In this document: positions 6,347-11,544 of the stretch, piece after piece
How positions within the stretch are numbered: position 1 is the stretch's first letter
Layout of the letters: each line of letters opens with the position of its first letter
Origin: Nitrososphaerota archaeon
GTDB taxonomy: Archaea; Thermoproteota; Nitrososphaeria; Nitrososphaerales; Nitrosopumilaceae
DNA: 11,544 bases
Assembly: GCA_016200035.1 (NCBI GenBank)
Contig: JACQFM010000083.1
Location: 1 to 11,544, forward strand
Direction: 5' to 3'
Made by a program: the position numbers and the translations under genes
Notes under the pieces: generated by a model
What the model was told of the DNA's origin: nothing
The model's input: only the letters and a program-made list of their open reading frames with translations
The model's database searches: none

Positions 6347-8410
6347 TTAAACCTCTAGAGAGTCTAATATTTTTGAGACGTCAGTGATTGGTCTGCCGTT
6401 GAAAGATATTGGCTGTGCTGCTGGAGGGTTTTCCAGATAGTTTGGAATTCTGTCGGCAATCCTTTGCGAATATGGACCTACAAGTTCATTTTGGTAAAAT
6501 ATGCCTGTGGGAATCCTTGTACCCCATTCGTTTGATTTAACCAGTGCTTGTGTCAGCTTTTCGTTTACTTCCTCTTCTGAGTCAATGTGGACTACCGGAT
6601 CATAGCCGGTCTCTTCGAGTTTGTAGATTCGTGGTCGCGATTTTTTTGTCATCTCATCGTTATTATCTATACCAGCAAACCAATCTCGAGTGTGGATATC
6701 GTTATACGTTGGACACGGCTGTAGAACATCTAGAAAAGCAAGACCATTGTGTTTTATTGCAGCAATAATCAAATCTTTGAGCTGCCTTACGTCGTATGCA
6801 TACGCCCTTCCGGCAAACGTAAAACCACTTGCTATTGCAAGTCCGATGGGATTTACCGAGTGATTCACATTTGGATTTGGAAGCGACTTTGTTTGTAGAC
6901 CAAGTTGAAGGGTCGGCGCTGCCTGTCCTTTAGTCAGACCATACACCTCATTATTGAACATGATGTATGTCATGTCAACATTTCTTCTTCCCGCCGCTAC
7001 AAAATGTCCTGCCCCAATACCAAGCCCATCCCCATCTCCGGCGGCTACTATAACTGTCATATCAGGATTCGCAAGTTTGGCTCCCTGCGCAAACGTGAGT
7101 ACACGACCATGCAAAGTATGGACACCAAATACATTTACAAAGTGCGAAGTTTTTCCTGAGCAACCTATTCCCGAAAAGATTGCGGCCTTATGTCTTGGAA
7201 TTTTCAACTCGGCAAGTGACATTTGTATAGCATTGACTATACCGAAGTCTCCACAGTTGTGCAAGATTGCATTCTCACTTACGTATGAATTAACATCATC
7301 TACTTCCAGATTGTAAACTAGACCGTCATAGTCGAAACTTTCAATTTTTTTGATTGGAATTAGAACATAGTCTGCTGTAAGAATGGATGAGGGTAGTTTT
7401 CCAACATGGCTTTTTGGCTCCATCCTTTCATCCAGTATTTTGCACAATATTGTAAAATCACGGTCACTTACAATCTGAATTGAATAAGATTCTCTATGGA
7501 TCCCTTTTTTCTTGCTAACAGAGATTATCGGAACCACGCTTTGCCTTAATAAAAGAGTCTTTAGTTGCTCAGATAGAGTCTTCGAAGTAGTTTTGAAATT
7601 GCCACGTGATTGTTGTGTGCTTATCCAGCCATCCCCTCGCCATAGTCCTTTGATCAGATTTTTTTGTTTTTGTGCAGGAAGAAGCATTGCAAAATGTGGA
7701 ATTTTTTTATTATATGATTTATGGCCAAACCACTCCAAGAATAATCTTCCAAGAGGAGCTGAACAAAATGTTATTGTGGTTGAATTTCTTTTAGTGGTTT
7801 TTCTTCCATTTAGTCCAAATGTTTGAAACATAATGTTTTCAACGTCATTTAAAAATTCAATTTCTTTGGAATTGAAAGTGAAATGGATTTCTCTGCCATG
7901 CACATATCCTTCTGCTATATAGTATCCCATCAATCTGAGAACGTTTTCGTTGAGTGGAATCCTAGTTGGTAGAGGCTTACTTACTGTGTCTTTTTTCTTT
8001 AGCTTGTAATCAACTTCAACGTATTCTCTGTCGACTTGTTCTTTTTGAATAGGATACACTGCATAGTCTTTTGTTTTGATTTGATCTGCACGTGTCCAAA
8101 TCGCATCAAATTTTTTGTTGTGTAGTTTTTGGTGCTCACGTCTTACTATCAAAACCGGATGCTCTTCGGTAAGCAGTGTTGTTCCAAAGCATTTTGTTAC
8201 GATTTTGAACAATTTTCCTCTGTGAATATGAGTCATGACTTGACTTATCTTATGGTAAAGACCATCTCGTCCAAGAACTCGTTCACCCACACTGACTTGC
8301 TGTATTTGTTTTATTGATGGATTGCAGTGGATCAGAGTGTCAGGAAGCACGCATCCTGGGCACCAATCATTGTGCACTTCAGTTTTGTAATCGGCTAATT
8401 TAGGCTCCAA
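6347..8410 (-). CDS. 2-oxoacid:ferredoxin oxidoreductase beta subunit precursor with in-frame intein
   Basis: This is the thiamine-diphosphate- and [4Fe-4S]-binding beta subunit of a Sulfolobus-type 2-oxoacid:ferredoxin oxidoreductase, which interconverts pyruvate or 2-oxoglutarate with acyl-CoA, CO2 and reduced ferredoxin. The 687-residue precursor consists of N-extein 1-19, intein 20-385 and C-extein 386-687, giving a 321-residue mature protein, close to the family's 300-320. Cluster ligands in mature numbering are Cys17, Cys20, Cys51 (GIGCSGK) and Cys200 (QPCPTYN), a spacing matching what I recall for Sulfolobus enzymes. The ThDP motif GDGDGLGIG is followed by NN at precursor 486-487. Lys54, three residues after Cys51, corresponds to a lysine linked to 2-oxoglutarate use in Sulfolobus. 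The start is TTG, just after an in-frame stop, and overlaps the alpha-subunit gene by 11 nt, so the subunits are co-expressed. Substrate preference is uncertain. Confidence 0.95.
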   Translation of the reverse strand: MEPKLADYKTEVHNDWCPGCVLPDTLIHCNPSIKQIQQVSVGERVLGRDGLYHKISQVMTHIHRGKLFKIVTKCFGTTLLTEEHPVLIVRREHQKLHNKKFDAIWTRADQIKTKDYAVYPIQKEQVDREYVEVDYKLKKKDTVSKPLPTRIPLNENVLRLMGYYIAEGYVHGREIHFTFNSKEIEFLNDVENIMFQTFGLNGRKTTKRNSTTITFCSAPLGRLFLEWFGHKSYNKKIPHFAMLLPAQKQKNLIKGLWRGDGWISTQQSRGNFKTTSKTLSEQLKTLLLRQSVVPIISVSKKKGIHRESYSIQIVSDRDFTILCKILDERMEPKSHVGKLPSSILTADYVLIPIKKIESFDYDGLVYNLEVDDVNSYVSENAILHNCGDFGIVNAIQMSLAELKIPRHKAAIFSGIGCSGKTSHFVNVFGVHTLHGRVLTFAQGAKLANPDMTVIVAAGDGDGLGIGAGHFVAAGRRNVDMTYIMFNNEVYGLTKGQAAPTLQLGLQTKSLPNPNVNHSVNPIGLAIASGFTFAGRAYAYDVRQLKDLIIAAIKHNGLAFLDVLQPCPTYNDIHTRDWFAGIDNNDEMTKKSRPRIYKLEETGYDPVVHIDSEEEVNEKLTQALVKSNEWGTRIPTGIFYQNELVGPYSQRIADRIPNYLENPPAAQPISFNGRPITDVSKILDSLEV
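7256..8353 (-). mobile_element. Intein with LAGLIDADG homing endonuclease in the oxidoreductase beta subunit
   Basis: A 366-residue self-splicing element lies in frame at precursor residues 20-385. It starts with Cys20 (CVLPDTLIHC, block A) and has a block B TxxH motif (LLTEEHP, Thr81/His84). Block F is DGLVYNLEVDDVNSYV, and it ends in His384-Asn385 followed by the +1 Cys386, i.e. all residues of a canonical class 1 intein. The internal endonuclease shows both LAGLIDADG helices, LMGYYIAEGYV (160-170, acidic Glu167) and LIKGLWRGDGWIS (252-264, Asp260), so it may still be mobile. The block F position that is usually His (as in HSYV) is Asn374. Removing the element restores WCPG-CGDFG, the family's uninterrupted motif. 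Sampled stretches of the intein (7741-7860) are more AT-rich than the flanking extein (7021-7140), consistent with separate ancestry. Confidence 0.96.
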
Positions 8411-10313
8411 ATGTTAACACCTGACGCTTTTCTGCTTTGTTTTCAAGAACTTTCTTAACTGAATTGTAAATTTCTGTAACTGTCATAGGTCTGCCCGTAT
8501 ACTTTAAAACATAATAGTCGACCTTTCTATCCAAATATCTGTCCAGTAAGGAACCTAGCTGTGCAGACTGGTTTGCCTCTATATCGATTATTGTTTTTGT
8601 ATCCTTGAGCATCGATTTTACGTGTTCAGCAGGAAACGGATGCAGAAGCTTGATTTGAATAAATCCAACATCAAATCCATCTCTTTTGAGCATATCTAGT
8701 GCGTCAAGAATTGGTCCTTTAGTTGAACCCCAGCTTACCACACAAACCTTGGATAGTCCAAAATTAACGACTTGGTCTTCTCTTGGTATGGTTTTTAATG
8801 CCAAGTCGATCTTTGATGCACGCTTATCCATCATCTGAACTCTATTTATCGGATCCTCGGAGATGTGACCTTCCTCGTCGCTTTCATCACCAGTATTCCA
8901 AAAGATTCCATTCTCTAATCCTAACTTTGAGCGAGGAGATATACCGTCTTCTGTCAGCGCAAATCTCTTGTATCCTTGTTCTTCTATTTTTTCAAGCAGT
9001 TTGCCCCGGTCTATTCTTATTAAACTGGGATCAAATCTCTTACATGTCATTATTGTGCTTGCAAGAAACTTATCTGTCATGTGTATTACTGGAAGTTGGA
9101 AAATTTCTGAATAGTTAAAACACTTTGCAGTATCATAGAAGCTTTCTTCAATGTCTCCTGATGCATATACAATTCTTGGAAAGTCACCATGACCCGCATG
9201 TATTGCAAATAACAAGTCATCCTGCCCGTGTCTTGTAGGAAGACCTGTTGATGGTCCACTTCTCTGATACAAAGTTATGACAATTGGAACCTCGTTTATT
9301 CCAGCCCAACCAAGAGATTCAGCCATAAGAGAAAAGCCGGGCCCAGATGTACTTGTTGCAGATCTTGTACCAGTAAGAGATGCTCCAATTACCATTCCAA
9401 TAGCAGAAATTTCGTCTTCAGTTTGTACAACAAGTATGGAACCTGGTCTGTTGTTTTCTACCTCAAAGACTTCGTTTGATTCCAGAAAGAGACTCTCATC
9501 AGAGGCAGGAGTGATTGGGTAGTATGATTGAAACCTACAACCGCATGCTATTTTTGCAAGACCTGTTGCTTGATGACCTTGAATAAGAATTGTGTCAGGC
9601 TCCTTTGCAATAGGCTCAAGTGAGTATTTGAATTTGGCAAACTTGGCAGTGACAAAATTATATGCATAGTTTGCTGCTTGTTTATTGATCTCTCCTATTT
9701 GTGGCTTGGAAGAAAAAACTGACTGAATCGATTTCAATAGAGTTGAAGGCGGCAGACCTAAGAGGCCAAAAGATATTGATACCGATATGACATTTAGCAT
9801 CCTAATCATTGTTTTTAGCCTAGGATTTTGCATCTCATCAGCTAAACTGGATAAAATACCCTTAAATGAAACAGGATAGAGTTGGACCCCCCTTTCTTTA
9901 CAGGAATCAAGCATTCCTTGAACTGATGGTTCCTTCTTTTTTGAAGAAAGGAATCTTATCAATCTGGACTTGAACGGAGGATCTAGGGTGGGGACCTCAT
10001 CGACCTTTGTCTGAACAAGATCAGAATCACATATTATTGCGCCATCACGATATACATCGTCTGCATGCCTAAAGAGAGTCTCGGCATCAAACGCAGCAAG
10101 TACTGTTATTCCACTGACGTTTGAATGAACTTGCCTATCAGATACTCTTACTGCAAAGTAACTATGTTCACCTTTGATATTTGAATAAAATTCTCGTTTT
10201 CCAAATATTTTCAATCCCAATGCCGCACATGCATTAGAAAAGATGTTTGCAGCTGTTTCTACACCGCTGCCTTGAGGGCCGCCAATAACCCATGTTAAGT
10301 CTGTTGATTGCAC
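8400..10313 (-). CDS. 2-oxoacid:ferredoxin oxidoreductase alpha subunit (gamma-alpha fusion)
   Basis: This is the large subunit of the two-subunit archaeal 2-oxoacid:ferredoxin oxidoreductase, partner of the beta subunit downstream. The 637 residues match Sulfolobus-type fused subunits (about 630). Residues 1-200 form the gamma-type domain with the glycine-rich start WVIGGPQGSGVETAANIF. Residues 238-430 are the pyrimidine-binding alpha domain with the hallmark YPITP motif (265-269), EDEISAIGMVIGAS (299-312) and QRSGPSTGLPTRHGQDDL (350-367). Residues 520-620 resemble the domain II/transketolase-C region (VVSWGSTKG, LLHPFP, EANQSAQLGSLL). The start is GTG at 10313, supported by a TATA-like box about 28 nt upstream. 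The stop overlaps the beta start by 11 nt. In an autotrophic archaeon the complex would link acetyl-CoA or succinyl-CoA to pyruvate or 2-oxoglutarate. The fused form with YPITP is secure; the preferred 2-oxoacid is not readable. Confidence 0.96.
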   Translation of the reverse strand: MQSTDLTWVIGGPQGSGVETAANIFSNACAALGLKIFGKREFYSNIKGEHSYFAVRVSDRQVHSNVSGITVLAAFDAETLFRHADDVYRDGAIICDSDLVQTKVDEVPTLDPPFKSRLIRFLSSKKKEPSVQGMLDSCKERGVQLYPVSFKGILSSLADEMQNPRLKTMIRMLNVISVSISFGLLGLPPSTLLKSIQSVFSSKPQIGEINKQAANYAYNFVTAKFAKFKYSLEPIAKEPDTILIQGHQATGLAKIACGCRFQSYYPITPASDESLFLESNEVFEVENNRPGSILVVQTEDEISAIGMVIGASLTGTRSATSTSGPGFSLMAESLGWAGINEVPIVITLYQRSGPSTGLPTRHGQDDLLFAIHAGHGDFPRIVYASGDIEESFYDTAKCFNYSEIFQLPVIHMTDKFLASTIMTCKRFDPSLIRIDRGKLLEKIEEQGYKRFALTEDGISPRSKLGLENGIFWNTGDESDEEGHISEDPINRVQMMDKRASKIDLALKTIPREDQVVNFGLSKVCVVSWGSTKGPILDALDMLKRDGFDVGFIQIKLLHPFPAEHVKSMLKDTKTIIDIEANQSAQLGSLLDRYLDRKVDYYVLKYTGRPMTVTEIYNSVKKVLENKAEKRQVLTFGA

Positions 10314-10335
10314 ACCTTATCTAAGAGCTGACATG

Positions 10336-10346
10336 ATATTAATAAT
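10336..10346 (-). promoter_or_regulatory. TATA-like box of the 2-oxoacid:ferredoxin oxidoreductase operon
   Basis: The minus strand reads ATTATTAATAT here, centred about 28 nt upstream of the GTG of the alpha subunit. It gives the operon its own promoter, separate from that of the zinc-ribbon gene upstream, and implies a leaderless mRNA. Confidence 0.55.
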
Positions 10347-10379
10347 GCGGAACAAAATTCTGTCAAGTTATGGGGACAA

Positions 10380-10514
10380 CTATCCGCCCGTAGCTGCATC
10401 AAAAAGAGCACATTCGCATTTGTCACGCTCACCACAAAAAGGGCAGACACAAACACATCTTTCTATTGGATTTCCACACAATATACACAAAGCAAACTCT
10501 TCATCTTCCTCCAA
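10380..10514 (-). CDS. Small eight-cysteine zinc-ribbon protein, 44 residues
   Basis: A short frame reads from TTG at 10514 to TAG at 10380, opening MEEDEEFALCILCGNPIERC and ending CALFDAATGG. Eight cysteines fall at 10, 13, 20, 22, 24, 27, 33 and 35 (CxxC, CxCxC, CxxC and CxC patterns), enough for two zinc sites or one ribbon plus extra ligands. The N-terminus is acidic and there is no membrane segment. The TTG start is supported by a TTTATAATA box centred about 26 nt upstream, giving a leaderless message. Such minimal zinc ribbons are common in archaea and are often accessory to transcription, translation or protein complexes; no specific function can be read here. It lies 66 nt upstream of the oxidoreductase alpha gene on the same strand and is divergent from the hydroxyacid dehydrogenase gene. 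Confidence 0.75.
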   Translation of the reverse strand: MEEDEEFALCILCGNPIERCVCVCPFCGERDKCECALFDAATGG

Positions 10515-10535
10515 GCTGATAGTATTAGAACAAAA

Positions 10536-10544
10536 TATTATAAA
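10536..10544 (-). promoter_or_regulatory. TATA box of the small zinc-ribbon gene
   Basis: The minus strand reads TTTATAATA, a strong archaeal TATA box, centred about 26 nt upstream of the TTG at 10514. This position decides the start of the short gene. Confidence 0.65.
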
Positions 10545-10623
10545 TGCTTTAAGTGAGATTTTTTCGAAACAGCGTTGATTATCAAAGATTAAACTAGTTT
10601 TTACGACTCAAATTCAGATTAGA

Positions 10624-10630
10624 TTTAAAA
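10624..10630 (+). promoter_or_regulatory. TATA-like box of the hydroxyacid dehydrogenase gene
   Basis: TTTAAAA is centred about 24 nt upstream of the ATG at 10651, consistent with a leaderless transcript. It and the zinc-ribbon promoter point away from each other within the 136-nt divergent intergenic region, in which I see nothing else. Confidence 0.55.
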
Positions 10631-10650
10631 CTTGCACTGCCAACAAGAAC

Positions 10651-11544
10651 ATGACATTGAAAGTTTTACTCACAAGAAATCTACATGATTTTGCGATCAA
10701 GGAACTCAAAAAAAGGTATCAAGTCGAGATCCACCATGGCAAGATTCCTATGCCAAAGAAAATGTTAATATCAAAAATCAAAAACGCCGATGGACTCATT
10801 TGTTTTCCTTACGATAACATAGATTTACAGGTAATTGATGCTGCAAAGAAGCTAAAGGCAATTAGCACTTTTAGCGTTGGCTATGATCAAATCGATGTAA
10901 AGTCAGCCGCCAAAAGGGGAATTATTGTAAGTTATACTCCTGAGGTACTAACCAGAGCCACGGCTGACCTCACGATGGCCCTAATGCTTGCCCTTCTTAG
11001 AAGAATCTCAGACGGTGACAGAACCATTAGAAACAACGACTGGAAGGTGATCTTTGGAGCATATGATTTTCTCGGAACAGATCCTTATGGAAAAACTCTT
11101 GGGATTTTTGGTATGGGTAGAATCGGAAAAGCTGTGGCAGAAAGATCTAGGGCATTTGGCATGAATATTCTATATCACAACAGAAGTAAGCTGCCAAGCA
11201 AGTTGGAAAGAGCTCTTAAGGCAAAATATGTAAGCCTTATCGACCTCTTCAAAAAAAGCGATATTGTAACTATACATGCTCCATATACAAAAGAGACAAA
11301 CGGTATCGTGGATTTGAAATTGCTAAAAAAAATGAAGAAGACAGCATTTCTAATAAATACCGCACGCGGAAGGATTGTCAGAGAAAAAGATCTGATATAT
11401 GCCCTAAGAAAAAAAATTATTGCTGGAGCTGCACTTGACGTCTACCAAAACGAACCTATTGGCAAGGATCATCCCTTTGCAAAGATGGAAAATGTTGTAC
11501 TTACACCACATATTGGAAGTTCAACTGAGGAAACAAGAAGAAAA
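10651..11544 (+). CDS. D-2-hydroxyacid dehydrogenase, glyoxylate/hydroxypyruvate reductase type, 3' end cut
   Basis: This is an NAD(P)-dependent D-isomer-specific 2-hydroxyacid dehydrogenase, probably reducing glyoxylate or hydroxypyruvate in the cytosol. The frame opens at ATG 10651 (MTLKVLLTRNLHDFAIKEL) and is open to the window edge, giving 298 residues of a family usually 310-335 long. Visible features are the substrate-domain block STFSVGYDQID (72-82), the Rossmann motif GMGRIG (154-159), and the catalytic triad Arg239 (NTARGRIV), Glu268 (DVYQNEP) and His287 (TPHIGSST). After the second Rossmann strand the sequence is YHNRSK (175-180), with Asn-Arg instead of an acidic residue, which suggests NADP(H) preference. 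The VGYDxID block fits glyoxylate reductases better than phosphoglycerate dehydrogenases, but 3-phosphoglycerate dehydrogenase cannot be excluded without the missing end. It has its own promoter and is divergent from the zinc-ribbon gene. Confidence 0.93.
   Translation, partial: MTLKVLLTRNLHDFAIKELKKRYQVEIHHGKIPMPKKMLISKIKNADGLICFPYDNIDLQVIDAAKKLKAISTFSVGYDQIDVKSAAKRGIIVSYTPEVLTRATADLTMALMLALLRRISDGDRTIRNNDWKVIFGAYDFLGTDPYGKTLGIFGMGRIGKAVAERSRAFGMNILYHNRSKLPSKLERALKAKYVSLIDLFKKSDIVTIHAPYTKETNGIVDLKLLKKMKKTAFLINTARGRIVREKDLIYALRKKIIAGAALDVYQNEPIGKDHPFAKMENVVLTPHIGSSTEETRRK

Noticed and set aside
7256..8353. The insert as an independent gene or an assembly chimera
   Set aside because: It is in frame on both sides, carries all splicing blocks at the exact junctions, and its removal restores the conserved motif without loss or gain of residues.
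10333..10578. 81-codon plus-strand open frame between the oxidoreductase operon and the hydroxyacid dehydrogenase
   Set aside because: It is low-complexity (Ser-rich) and antisense to the cysteine-rich 44-residue frame, which has a better promoter and a convincing zinc-ribbon pattern.
10515..10650. Possible operator or attachment site in the divergent intergenic region
   Set aside because: Apart from the two TATA-like boxes I saw no convincing repeat or palindrome.

Overview
The window looks like a chromosomal segment of an ammonia-oxidising-type archaeon (Nitrososphaerota/Thaumarchaeota, probably a low-GC Nitrosopumilales-like lineage). The reasons are AT-rich DNA, archaeal TATA-like boxes 24-33 nt upstream of most start codons (leaderless transcripts), frequent GTG/TTG starts, a Sulfolobus-type two-subunit 2-oxoacid:ferredoxin oxidoreductase with a YPITP motif, a CofE-family protein and several small lineage-type hypothetical proteins. 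The lineage call is inference from gene content and style; no search was run.

Layout. Positions 1-3789, all minus strand, hold two complete but different isopropylmalate-isomerase/aconitase-family pairs. The upstream pair has archaeal/LysTU-like proportions (large subunit 2518-3789, small subunit 2039-2521, 4-nt overlap). The downstream pair is bacterial-type LeuC (541-1956) and LeuD (1-540, cut by the window edge), with stop and start codons directly abutting. A short divergent promoter region separates these from a plus-strand run: a divergent CofE-like gamma-glutamyl ligase (3870-4640), a tail-anchored hypothetical (4684-5235) and a soluble hypothetical (5270-5803). The last of these converges on, and overlaps by 8 nt, a minus-strand hypothetical (5796-6230).

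Positions 6347-10313 (minus) encode the 2-oxoacid:ferredoxin oxidoreductase: a gamma-alpha fusion subunit (8400-10313) overlapping by 11 nt the beta subunit (6347-8410). The beta gene is interrupted by a 366-residue class 1 intein with a LAGLIDADG endonuclease. The intein splits the CPGC iron-sulfur-ligand motif exactly before its second cysteine, so the +1 splicing nucleophile is itself a predicted [4Fe-4S] ligand, and intein Cys1 sits in a Cys-Pro-Gly-Cys context that could form a reversible disulfide. This is the most striking element of the window.

Upstream lies a 44-residue, eight-cysteine zinc-ribbon protein (10380-10514, minus). Divergent from it is a D-2-hydroxyacid dehydrogenase of the glyoxylate/hydroxypyruvate reductase type (10651 to the right edge, truncated).

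Together the genes concern central and amino-acid carbon metabolism: ferredoxin-linked 2-oxoacid interconversion, leucine synthesis, a second hydro-lyase that may serve lysine synthesis (homoaconitase) or aconitase, glyoxylate/hydroxypyruvate reduction, and possibly cofactor F420. No rRNA, tRNA, CRISPR array or insertion sequence was recognised. No gene-free stretch exceeds about 140 bases.
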